Under the pieces are notes generated by a model. It worked only from the letters and a program-made list of their open reading frames with translations. It did no database searches and was not told the DNA's origin. Made by a program: the position numbers and the translations under genes. Shown here piece after piece: positions 56,026-63,539 of a stretch of 64,000 nt of DNA. Numbering within the stretch: position 1 is the first letter of the stretch; the number at the start of each line of letters is the position of its first letter. Source of the stretch: Kocuria marina (GTDB lineage: Bacteria > Actinomycetota > Actinomycetes > Actinomycetales > Micrococcaceae); NCBI RefSeq assembly GCF_000786655.1, contig NZ_JROM01000041.1:112897-176896 (forward strand), read 5' to 3'.

Positions 56026-56062
56026 CGAAGGCACGGCCGGGAATCTCCCGGCCGTGCCTTCG
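56026..56062 (+). terminator. Perfect 17-bp hairpin after the small ORF
   Basis: CGAAGGCACGGCCGGGA / TCCCGGCCGTGCCTTCG with a 3-nt loop; followed by TCGTATCG. Confidence 0.85.
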
Positions 56063-56216
56063 TCGTATCGGTGCTTCGTTCACGGCGGTATGTCATTCAG
56101 AGCGTCGCCACGCTCATAGCGGTGCGTGGTCCATAGCGACACCTCGCCTGTGACAAGGCCTCGTTGATGGCGGCGCGTCACCCGTGACGGCACCCGTCAT
56201 CGGGCCGTTTGGGGCG

Positions 56217-56726
56217 TCAGGCCCAGGCTTGCGCTCCACCGCGGGACGGCAGTGCACGGGCGACCGCGTAGCGGCCCGGGCCCGTGAAGGCCAGGGCGAG
56301 CGCGCCCGCACCGAGGACCATCACGAGCTCGATCCCGCCGTCCGAGGCGAAGAAGCCCGCCGGGGCGTGCACGAGGATCAGTGCACCGGCCATGGCCAGG
56401 GCGAGCAGGACGCCGGCGATCCGGGTAAGGATCCCGAGGATCAGGGCGATCCCGCCCGCGAGTTCCACCACGGCGGTGAACACGGCGGAGGCCTCCGGGG
56501 CGGGGATGTCCATCCCGTCGAAGCTCTGGGCGGTTCCGTCCAGACCCCATTCGGAGAACTTCTGCCACCCGTGCATGACGAAGGTGATGCCCAGGGCCAG
56601 GCGCAGGATCAGGAGGCCCACGGACACCGAGGGAGCGCCGTCGTGCTGGACGGCGGTCGATGAGGTTGCGCGTGCGGTGTCGGTCGTGGTGGTCGGAGCG
56701 TCGGTCATGGCAGTTTTACTTGTCAT
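56217..56726 (-). CDS. DoxX family membrane protein
   Basis: 169 residues. A Thr/Ala/Ser-rich N-terminus (about 35 residues) precedes four helices of the DoxX fold: VGLLILRLALGITFVMHGWQKF, AVFTAVVELAGGIALILGIL, RIAGVLLALAMAGALILVHA, IELVMVLGAGALALAFTGPG. ATG 56726 is chosen because TAGCGT ends 8 nt upstream; a second ATG at 56708 is possible. The promoter overlaps an inverted repeat. The 150-bp downstream gap to the Arg-rich ORF terminator shows no gene. Confidence 0.85.
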   Translation of the reverse strand: MTSKTAMTDAPTTTTDTARATSSTAVQHDGAPSVSVGLLILRLALGITFVMHGWQKFSEWGLDGTAQSFDGMDIPAPEASAVFTAVVELAGGIALILGILTRIAGVLLALAMAGALILVHAPAGFFASDGGIELVMVLGAGALALAFTGPGRYAVARALPSRGGAQAWA

Positions 56727-56731
56727 GGAAA

Positions 56732-56761
56732 GTAACGCTACCAGTGACGCGTCAACGTTAC
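56732..56761. promoter_or_regulatory. Palindromic operator-like site over the doxX promoter
   Basis: GTAACG (56732-56737) and CGTTAC (56756-56761) flank the perfect palindrome TGACGCGTCA (56745-56754). It lies over the -10 (TAGCGT, 56735-56740 minus) of the doxX gene. Confidence 0.5.
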
Positions 56762-56814
56762 ACAACACGTCACCTGTGAAACCGCTGGTCAGGCGGCGAT
56801 CCGGGTGAGGTGGA

Positions 56815-57399
56815 TCACCGCCGCATGACGGCTCGCGCGTCCCCCGTAGCGCTGATCGGGACACCCGCGGGGATGAACACGTTGACCACCGGCGGATGCA
56901 CCACGGCCGAGAGCGTGACCTGGGCGGTCGTCCCGTCCGCCGATCCCGTGGGCGCCGCGAGGGACAGGCCGCTCACGTCCTGGAACGCCCCCACGGTCCC
57001 CAGGTAACTCGTGGCCGAGGCGGCCACCGCCCCGTTCGTGAGAATGGGTGTGGGCGGGCCCGAGCCGGAGCGGTCCACGTTCGTGAACGTGTCCGCGGCG
57101 GCCCCCGCCGCCCGATCGGCGAGCGATTGCAGTTGTCGCTCCCCCACGTACACGCTGGTGATCGCCATGACCGTGACCACCAGGAGAAGGGTCACCAGGG
57201 CGAAACCGATCAGCACGATCGTGGTCTGTCCGGAGTCAGGATCCTCGGGGTTCGCGCGATGCCGTTCATCGCGGTCCTGGCTCCCCGCGTTCGCCAGATC
57301 CTCGTGTGGCCGCGGCCCGTCGAGGTCGTCGATCTGCGCAGTCGCGATACCGATGAGGGGCCGCATCACGTCGCGGCCGTAGAGCATCGCGCGCCTCAT
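56815..57399 (-). CDS. TadG-like pilus assembly protein
   Basis: 194 residues. A short charged N-terminus ends DPDSGQTTIVLIGFALVTLLLVVTVMAIT, the pseudopilin-like Tad hydrophobic helix (about 57-85), followed by an extracytoplasmic domain. Similar to the Rv3654c/TadG-type last gene of actinobacterial Tad operons. ATG 57399 overlaps the stop of the TadE-like gene (ATGA). Confidence 0.75.
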   Translation of the reverse strand: MRRAMLYGRDVMRPLIGIATAQIDDLDGPRPHEDLANAGSQDRDERHRANPEDPDSGQTTIVLIGFALVTLLLVVTVMAITSVYVGERQLQSLADRAAGAAADTFTNVDRSGSGPPTPILTNGAVAASATSYLGTVGAFQDVSGLSLAAPTGSADGTTAQVTLSAVVHPPVVNVFIPAGVPISATGDARAVMRR

Positions 57400-57854
57400 G
57401 AGTACCGCCCCGCGATGACTGTGACGTCCGAGGACAGCGTGGCGATCCGGGCCGTGACGAACCCGGGCATCGCGGGCAGTTCCACGGTGATCGTTGCGTG
57501 GACCCGGGCCACCGAACCGGGCGTCTCACATGTGCCGTCCGAACAGCTCACCGTCACGGCGAGGTCCTGCGGGTCGAAACCGTGATCCTGGGCGGCGACC
57601 GCGGCGACGTCGTGCACCCCCACGCGATTGAGGTCCTTGGCCTCGAGAACGGAGACGGCCTGAGCCGCCTGGTCCGCCGCCGCGACCACGGCGAACGAGC
57701 CCGCCTGGACCCGGGCCACCGTGACCACCAGGTACATCACGGGCACGAGCAATAGCAGGCCCAGTCCGATGAACTCCACGATCGCGCTCCCCCGGTCCGG
57801 ATCGTCCCCAAAACCCCGCCGTGCCAGGACCTCACGAATCCATGTCGACCGCAT
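57396..57854 (-). CDS. TadE-like pilus protein
   Basis: 152 residues. The TadE-type segment DRGSAIVEFIGLGLLLLVPVMYLVVTVARVQAGSFAV begins near residue 20 (G-E-F/Y then hydrophobic helix), followed by a soluble domain with a Cys pair (SCSDGTC). The ATG at 57854 has GGAGG 9 nt upstream; GTG 57860 is the alternative. It overlaps the next TadE-like gene by 23 bp. Confidence 0.8.
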   Translation of the reverse strand: MRSTWIREVLARRGFGDDPDRGSAIVEFIGLGLLLLVPVMYLVVTVARVQAGSFAVVAAADQAAQAVSVLEAKDLNRVGVHDVAAVAAQDHGFDPQDLAVTVSCSDGTCETPGSVARVHATITVELPAMPGFVTARIATLSSDVTVIAGRYS

Positions 57855-58242
57855 GCCCACTCACCTCCAGCGCGCGCGGCGGGCCCAGCGTGGCCATGAC
57901 CGGTAGGGGCGAGACCACACGGATCTCGACCGCCGGCAGTGAGCCCACGCTGGTACGGGACACGGAGATGTCCCGCGCATAACTCGCCCCCACGGTGTCG
58001 GTGATGATCCCGCGCGTGCGGTCGATGCCGTCCTCGTCGGTGCGGTCCGCGAGGCTCGCGTACCGGGCCCCGGCCGCGGCGGCGTCGATCAGGGTGTTGC
58101 GCACGTGCAGGGCGAACCCCACCTGCAGGATGAGGCCGAACAGCACGATCGCGAGCGCGAGGACCATGACGTATTCGGCCACCGCGTTGCCGGCGTCCGG
58201 GTCCAGGGCGGGGTCAGAGGCCCGAGACGCGGTTGATGGCAT
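57832..58242 (-). CDS. TadE-like pilus protein (second copy)
   Basis: 136 residues: DAGNAVAEYVMVLALAIVLFGLILQVGFALHVRNTLIDAAAAGARYAS, the classical TadE pattern with E-Y before the helix. Paralogue of the neighbouring protein. Overlaps the preceding small gene by 29 bp, so translation is likely coupled. Confidence 0.85.
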   Translation of the reverse strand: MPSTASRASDPALDPDAGNAVAEYVMVLALAIVLFGLILQVGFALHVRNTLIDAAAAGARYASLADRTDEDGIDRTRGIITDTVGASYARDISVSRTSVGSLPAVEIRVVSPLPVMATLGPPRALEVSGHAVDMDS

Positions 58243-58438
58243 CCTGGAACAGCCCCTCCAAGGCGGGCCGGGCGATCAGCAACAACCCCGCCACGAGCAC
58301 CGCGGACATGAGCGTAAGCATGACCCAGCCGGGTACGTCTCCCCGATCCGGGTGGTCATCACTCGGTGCGAGCCGGGCGGGCAGGGCGACGGTCAGCAGC
58401 CACACGGTGGCCGCGTGACAGCGCATCAGGTGTTTCAT
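58214..58438 (-). CDS. Small Flp/DUF4244-like pilin candidate
   Basis: 74 residues. A short basic leader, then PDRGDVPGWVMLTLMSAVLVAGLLLIARPALEGLFQDAI: one hydrophobic helix and an amphipathic end, at the position where Tad operons carry the small pilin or DUF4244 protein between tadC and tadE. The G/E-x-Y cleavage motif of Flp pilins is not clear. Best candidate pilin in the operon but not certain. Confidence 0.6.
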   Translation of the reverse strand: MKHLMRCHAATVWLLTVALPARLAPSDDHPDRGDVPGWVMLTLMSAVLVAGLLLIARPALEGLFQDAINRVSGL

Positions 58439-58480
58439 GATTTTCTCCTTGTGTAGTCAGTGAGTCCGGGAGCCGGTCCG

Positions 58481-59425
58481 TCAGAACCCCAGGTCCAGGA
58501 CCGCGAGTCCGGGGAACACCGCGAACATCACGCTCAGCGGCAGGATGAAGAAGACGACCGGGACGAGCATCGCGATCTCCTTCTTGCCGGCGATCTCCAT
58601 CAGGACCCGTTTGTCGTGGTCCCGCACGTCCTGGGCCTGGGCCCGCAGCACGTCCGCGAGTGGGGTGCCCCGTTCGATGGCGACGACGATGCCGTCCACG
58701 AACCTGCCCAGCGCCACGACGTCGGTGCGCGCCGAGAAGTCCTGCAGCGCCGTCGTCAATCCGGACCCGGCGCGCGTCTGGGCGAGCACCGCTCGGAACT
58801 CCCCGGCCAACTCGCCCTCCGCGACCCGGCACACCCGTTCGAGCGCGCCCACGGTACTCTCCCCGGCGCCCACGGCGAGCGCCATGAGCTCGGCCACGGC
58901 GGGGAACTCGGCGAGCATGCGCTTCTCCCGGCGCTGGATGCTGCGGCTCAAGAGGTAGTTGCGCAGCCACACACCGGTCCCCGCGCCGAGGACGGCACCC
59001 ACGGCGAGAATCGCGATGTTCACGTCCGCACGCAGCACCAGGGCCGTCCCGATCACGCTGCCCACGACCGCTCCGGCCACACCGAAGAGCACCTGTTCGG
59101 CGCGGTAGTCCATGACGTCCTTGCAGGAACCGTCCTTCACGAGTCGACGCGCCAGGACGTCCGCGTTGGAGAACAGGGGCGCGGCGCGCTGCAGGATCCA
59201 GTGCATGAGCGCGTTGCCCGCCGCACCCGTCAAGGACTGACCGCGGGACCGCCGAGAGCGCCAGGGGTTGTCCCCGAGACCGGCGGTGAGCTCCGCGGCG
59301 CGCAGTTGCGGGGCGATCCGGTCCGCGAAGCTGGGCGCTCCCACGGCCTTGGCCGCGGCAAGGATGAGCCACAGTCCCAGCGCCAGGACGAGTCCGAGCA
59401 CCCCGGACAGCACCGTGATGTTCAT
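58481..59425 (-). CDS. tadC: Tad pilus inner-membrane platform protein TadC
   Basis: 314 residues of the type II secretion F family. An N-terminal helix, then paired membrane helices, GlpF-type core AVAELMALAVGAGESTVGALERV, GELAGEFRAVLAQTRAGSGL, FVDGIVVAIERGTPLADVLRAQA, and EIAGKKEIAMLVPVVFFILPLSVMF. ATG at 59425 overlaps tadB by ATGA. With TadB it forms the membrane platform for pilus assembly. Confidence 0.88.
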   Translation of the reverse strand: MNITVLSGVLGLVLALGLWLILAAAKAVGAPSFADRIAPQLRAAELTAGLGDNPWRSRRSRGQSLTGAAGNALMHWILQRAAPLFSNADVLARRLVKDGSCKDVMDYRAEQVLFGVAGAVVGSVIGTALVLRADVNIAILAVGAVLGAGTGVWLRNYLLSRSIQRREKRMLAEFPAVAELMALAVGAGESTVGALERVCRVAEGELAGEFRAVLAQTRAGSGLTTALQDFSARTDVVALGRFVDGIVVAIERGTPLADVLRAQAQDVRDHDKRVLMEIAGKKEIAMLVPVVFFILPLSVMFAVFPGLAVLDLGF

Positions 59426-60279
59426 CGCAACACCCTCCGCTCGGTGGGCAACGCACCCAGACGCAGCATGAGCTGGTACGCCAGCACCGAGATCGCGAGC
59501 CCACCCAGGAGCACGGCGGCGCCGGTGGCCGTGTTGTAGGCGCGCACCGCAGCGGGTTGGGTGGCCATGAGGGCGAGGATGAGCCACGGTGCCGCCACGG
59601 ACAGCCGAGCGGCGTTCACGGTCCAGGACTGCCGGGCTTCCAGTTCACTGCGAGTTCGTTCGTTCTCCCGCAGGAACTCGGACAGGGTGCCCAGCAACTT
59701 CCCCAGATCGGTGCCGCCCACCTCGCGGGTCACGCGCAGCGCCTCCACGATGTTGTCCGCCACGGGATCGGCGAGCCGCTGCTTGAGCATGGTCAGCGAC
59801 CCGTGGAGCTGACCGCTCGCCCGGTAGTCGGCCGCGAACTGGGCGAACGCGGGTCGCAGGGGTTCCGGTCCCCGGTACTGCAGTTGCATCAGGGCCTCGG
59901 GCAGACCCATGCCCGCGCGGATCGCGGAGCGCAGGTGGTCCACGACGTCGGGCCAGACCTCGCGCAGGACGGCCGTGCGACGTCGTGCGCGCCGTTTGAC
60001 GAGCCACAGCGGGAGGCACAGTGTCACGAGGAAGACGCACAGGCCGAACACCGCGGCGGACGTCAGCGCCAGGATCAACACCCCCGCCACCAGGGCGAGG
60101 AGCAGGCTCAGCCCGATGAACGCCGCGGGTGACAGGCCCGGGAGATCCGCCCGTAACAACAGGGTGCGGAGGTAGCCTGCCCGCGCCTGTTTGGTCCGCG
60201 CGGCGGGTGGCCGGGTCCAGCACGACCACCACACGAGGAACACCCCGGTTCCCAGCAGTACTCCGAACAACGCACTCAT
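59422..60279 (-). CDS. tadB: Tad pilus inner-membrane platform protein TadB
   Basis: 285 residues of the T2SSF family: two N-terminal helices, PDVVDHLRSAIRAGMGLPEALMQL, and VTREVGGTDLGKLLGTLSEFLRENERTRSELEARQSWTVNAARLSVAAPW. ATGA overlaps on both sides (tadA above, tadC below) show a tight operon. Confidence 0.88.
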   Translation of the reverse strand: MSALFGVLLGTGVFLVWWSCWTRPPAARTKQARAGYLRTLLLRADLPGLSPAAFIGLSLLLALVAGVLILALTSAAVFGLCVFLVTLCLPLWLVKRRARRRTAVLREVWPDVVDHLRSAIRAGMGLPEALMQLQYRGPEPLRPAFAQFAADYRASGQLHGSLTMLKQRLADPVADNIVEALRVTREVGGTDLGKLLGTLSEFLRENERTRSELEARQSWTVNAARLSVAAPWLILALMATQPAAVRAYNTATGAAVLLGGLAISVLAYQLMLRLGALPTERRVLR

Positions 60280-61601
60280 GGGTCTCGCCGCCCCGTTCGC
60301 GACGCGTTGTCCGCGGGCGTGGCGATGCGGCTGGCATCGTCGGACGCGGTACTCGCCGGAGCGTCGTCGTGAATCAGCGACGCCGGAGAATAGCCCGCGC
60401 GCGTGAACTTGTGGGCCGAGGGCAGCTCCGAGGCCACCGCGCGCAGGGCACCGTCCTGTAAGCGGAAGATCGGGTACGTCTCGATGACGCCGTTCTCCAC
60501 CCGGTTACCGATGCCCAGGATCTCGGCGACGTACCGGTGACCCGAGGGCGCGCGGTGGCAATGGACAACCAGGTCGAAGCACGAGGCCACGGTGGGTACC
60601 ACGAACGCGCTACTGATGTTCTCGCCCGCGAGCAGCGGCAGGGTGCAGATCTTGGTCACGGCATCACGGGCAGAATTGGCGTGCAGCGAGCACATCCCTG
60701 GCAGCCCGGCATTCAGCGCGATGAGCATGTCCAGGCTCTCGGCCTCGCGCACCTCCCCCACGACCAACCGGTCCGGGCGCATGCGCAGCGCCTCCTTCAC
60801 GAGCCGGCGAAGCGGGATCTCGCCCGTGCCCTCGAGGTTCGCTTGGCGGCACTGCATGCCGACGACGTCGCGCAGCGCCACCTTCAGCTCGAAGACCTCC
60901 TCGACCGTGATCACCCTCTCCCGCGGGCCGATCGCCGCGCACAAGCAGTTGAGCAGGGTGGTCTTCCCGGCCTGGGTGGCCCCCGACACCAGGATGTTCA
61001 ACCCGGCATCCACCGCCGCATGCAGGAACTGCGCGGCCTGGGTGGTAAGCGAGCCCAACCCCACTAGATCCTCCAGACGGCGGGCCCGTGCCACGAACTT
61101 GCGGATGTTCACCGCCCAATGCGCCCGGGTGACGTCCGGGATCACCACGTGCAACCGGGAACCGTCCGGCAGGGAGGCGTCCACGAACGGGGAACTCAGA
61201 TCCAGGCGGCGCCCCGAGGACTTGAGCATGCGCTCCACGAGGGTGCGCACGTGTGACTCGCTCAGCACGAGACTCGTCAGCTCGGATTCGCCGTCGCGGG
61301 CGATGTAGATCTCGGTCGGGCCGTTGATCCAGATCTCCTCGACCTCGGGATCATCCAGGAACGGCTGCAACGGACCGTACCCGGCCACCAGGTCCAGCAC
61401 CGTCTTACGGGCAGCCTCAAGGTCCTGCACCCGCGGCAACCCCGCACGCGCCGAACGCACGTCGTACTCCGCCACCACAGCGGCCACGATCTGACGGGTG
61501 GGCTCCACCTCATGCAACGGATCCAACCCGCTGCGCCGGATCTGCTCACGCACATCCGCCTCGATCAACCCGATCGCGTCCTCGGCGACCCCTACGGCCA
61601 T
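60276..61601 (-). CDS. tadA: Tad pilus assembly ATPase TadA (CpaF)
   Basis: Secretion ATPase powering pilus extension, 441 residues. Walker A SGATQAGKTTLLN near 205-217 (atypical QAGK), Walker B/Asp box VGEVREAESLDML, and HANSARDAVTKICTLPLLAG. First gene of the operon. CpaE/TadZ-like Ssd and the HAD gene usually placed upstream in actinobacterial Tad operons are not seen: the region above changes to different DNA. Confidence 0.92.
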   Translation of the reverse strand: MAVGVAEDAIGLIEADVREQIRRSGLDPLHEVEPTRQIVAAVVAEYDVRSARAGLPRVQDLEAARKTVLDLVAGYGPLQPFLDDPEVEEIWINGPTEIYIARDGESELTSLVLSESHVRTLVERMLKSSGRRLDLSSPFVDASLPDGSRLHVVIPDVTRAHWAVNIRKFVARARRLEDLVGLGSLTTQAAQFLHAAVDAGLNILVSGATQAGKTTLLNCLCAAIGPRERVITVEEVFELKVALRDVVGMQCRQANLEGTGEIPLRRLVKEALRMRPDRLVVGEVREAESLDMLIALNAGLPGMCSLHANSARDAVTKICTLPLLAGENISSAFVVPTVASCFDLVVHCHRAPSGHRYVAEILGIGNRVENGVIETYPIFRLQDGALRAVASELPSAHKFTRAGYSPASLIHDDAPASTASDDASRIATPADNASRTGRRDP

Positions 61602-61902
61602 GACTCCCCCTGGGATTCCCCCGAACCCGTTACCGGCTGGTCAACTCTGCAGGGAACGCTAGGGGAAATCACAGCTGATCGACACGACACAGCACCCGGT
61701 CTGTGGATAAACCCGCTGACGTGCACCGATGAACCCGGCCATGGGCGTCATGTTTCGACCCACTATGCAACTGCATCGAGCATGATGGGCATCACACCAA
61801 TGGGGCAGGACTCGCTAGTTGTTGTTGGCCATGAGGTTGCTGACGGTGTCGGCGCCTCGGCCTGGTCACTGCCAGACATGAGGCTTGGATCTTAGCGACG
61901 AC
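61602..61902. other. Intergenic region between tadA and the VOC-MerR pair
   Basis: About 300 bp with a drop in GC and an abrupt change of codon style near 61640. One ORF across it (61512-61895) overlaps tadA in antisense and looks like chance. No RNA or repeat recognised; it may hold the truncated end of an acquired element. Confidence 0.5.
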
Positions 61903-61933
61903 TTGACTCTGCCGTAACGTCAACCGACAGGGT
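61903..61933 (+). promoter_or_regulatory. MerR-type promoter with 19-bp spacer and dyad
   Basis: -35 TTGACT (61903-61908), 19-bp spacer, -10-like CAGGGT (61928-61933), then 7 nt to ATG 61941. The dyad TTGAC (61903-61907) / GTCAA (61919-61923) overlaps the -35 and spacer, the place where MerR family regulators bind. Confidence 0.55.
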
Positions 61934-61940
61934 GGTGTTC

Positions 61941-62435
61941 ATGACTGAGAACGACGGGCCGGCGATTGACCGGTCGATCTATGTGATGCCAATGTTCGTG
62001 AACTTCGTGGTCAGCGACCTAGCAGCATCCGAAGCGCTCTATGCCTCGGCGGGGTTCGTGACGCTTGCGACCATCCCAGGGCCGGGCGGTGTGCCGTCGC
62101 TTGTGCATCTGCGCCGGGAAAAGTACCAGGACATCCTCATGACCCAGGGCGTAGCGGTGCGCGGGTCAGTATCCGTGTCGTTTGCGGCGGGCGACGTCGA
62201 CCTCGGGGAAGTCGTTGATCGGCTTCGGTCGGCAGGTGCCGAGGTGGCGGGGCCGCTCGATACTCCGTGGTTCACGACCGATGTCACGTTCACGGACAAG
62301 GACGGGAACGTGGTCACTCTGACCGCTCCGCGGATGGCGGATCAGGCTGCCGCGCAGGCCTGGGCGAGCGATCAGATCACCGGTGACTTCGAGCTGCCCA
62401 AGGGAGCAGGCGCCCCGAACTGGAACCAAGGCTGA
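61941..62435 (+). CDS. VOC-family (glyoxalase/bleomycin-resistance-like) protein
   Basis: 164 residues of the vicinal-oxygen-chelate fold: MFVNFVVSDLAASEALYASAGF, VSVSFAAGDVDLGEVVDRLRSAG, and the C-terminal TDVTFTDKDGNVVTLTAPR. Such proteins often bind or modify drugs. Metal ligands are not clear. ATG 61941 is used (GTG at 61932 and 61935 are alternatives). 10 bp upstream of the TipA-like regulator gene; base composition differs from the 70% GC chromosome. Confidence 0.82.
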   Translation: MTENDGPAIDRSIYVMPMFVNFVVSDLAASEALYASAGFVTLATIPGPGGVPSLVHLRREKYQDILMTQGVAVRGSVSVSFAAGDVDLGEVVDRLRSAGAEVAGPLDTPWFTTDVTFTDKDGNVVTLTAPRMADQAAAQAWASDQITGDFELPKGAGAPNWNQG

Positions 62436-62445
62436 GGAGAGCAAC

Positions 62446-63195
62446 GTGACGGAGTGGCCGATCAGAGACCTTGCGAAGGCGACCGGGCTCACCAGTCGAA
62501 CGCTCCGACACTACGAGCAGATCGGGCTACTCCTTCCCTCGCGGGTCGCGAGCAACGGATACCGCTTCTATGGTGACGCCGAGATCTCACGGCTCTACCG
62601 AATCCTGTCGCTCCGCGCGCTCGAACTCCCCCTCGCGACCATCCAACTCGCGCTCGATGACAAAACCTCTCTCGCTGACGCCATCGAAACGCATCTCGGG
62701 CTCCTGGAAGAACGCCGAGACAGAACCAACGAACAGATCGCCGTCGTCCGACGCACGCTCGAGACGGTGAAGAAGGGCCAGTCCATGTCCGTCGAGGAAG
62801 TCTTCGCAGGCGTCGACCAGAGTCAGTACGAGACCGAAGTGCGCGCCCGCTGGGGTGATGCGGCCTGGGAGCGCAGCGCTATGCGCCGTACCGGCATGAC
62901 CGACGAACAACGAGAAAACGACGATAAGAAGAGCCGCGACGTCAACGCAGCGTTGCGGGCTGCGGCCGAGGATAGCGAGAACCCGAATAGTTCCCGCTTC
63001 CAGAGCTTGGTCGCGGACCACCATCGGTGGGTTACGGCGTACTGGGGAGGTAGAGAACCCGACCGTGAGGCCTATACCGGGCTCTCCGAGTTGTATGTGG
63101 CCGATCCTCGGTTCGCCGCAACCTACGGCGGTGAGAGCAACGCCGAAATCATTCGCGAGGCAATGCGGATCTGGGTCCGAGCCAACCTCGAATGA
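62446..63195 (+). CDS. MerR-family regulator with TipAS drug-recognition domain
   Basis: 249 residues from GTG 62446 (GAGGAGA upstream). N-terminal MerR helix-turn-helix WPIRDLAKATGLTSRTLRHYEQIGLLLPSR, then a coiled coil (about 75-115). The C-terminal TipAS domain (about 130-245) has SRFQSLVADHHRWVTAYWGG, EAYTGLSELYVADPRFAATYGG. TipA binds thiopeptide and related drugs and activates its own promoter; here it probably controls the VOC gene before it. Likely acquired. Confidence 0.88.
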   Translation: MTEWPIRDLAKATGLTSRTLRHYEQIGLLLPSRVASNGYRFYGDAEISRLYRILSLRALELPLATIQLALDDKTSLADAIETHLGLLEERRDRTNEQIAVVRRTLETVKKGQSMSVEEVFAGVDQSQYETEVRARWGDAAWERSAMRRTGMTDEQRENDDKKSRDVNAALRAAAEDSENPNSSRFQSLVADHHRWVTAYWGGREPDREAYTGLSELYVADPRFAATYGGESNAEIIREAMRIWVRANLE

Positions 63196-63202
63196 CGAAT
63201 GG

Positions 63203-63539
63203 ATGATGTTTCACCGGAACAGTCCGCTCACCTTGGAGGGCCGCCGCCGACTGATTGAGCGCTGCCAGACGCGGCCGATTTCACACGTCGCGGCCGAGAT
63301 GGGCGTATCTCGTGCCACGGCCTCGAAATGGGTCAATCGGCACCGAGCCTTCGGCCACGAGGGTCTGCTCGACCGCTCCTCGACGCCATTGCGGCAGCCG
63401 ACCGCCACGTCGGGTGCGGTCGTCCAGCGGGTCGAGTGGTTGCGCCGCGAGTACAAATGGTCGGCATCTCGCATCGCTTTTGAGCTTGAGCGGGAAGGGG
63501 TCTGCCTCAGCCGCAGGACCGTGACTCGACTGCTGGGGC
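63203..63539 (+). pseudogene. IS481-family transposase, N-terminal fragment (interrupted)
   Basis: The N-terminal HTH part of an IS481 transposase: FHRNSPLTLEGRRRLIERC, RPISHVAAEMGVSRATASKW, GHEGLLDRSSTPLRQPTA, EYKWSASRIAFELEREG, LSRRTVTRLL. The frame is lost after RTVTRLL where IS481 continues to the DDE core; the next bases are the end of a second IS. So only about 110 of roughly 320 residues remain. Confidence 0.85.

Noticed and set aside
61512..61895. Plus-strand ORF across the tadA 5' end and the gap
   Set aside because: Begins antisense to tadA, no RBS, no family; composition changes inside it at the acquired-DNA junction.
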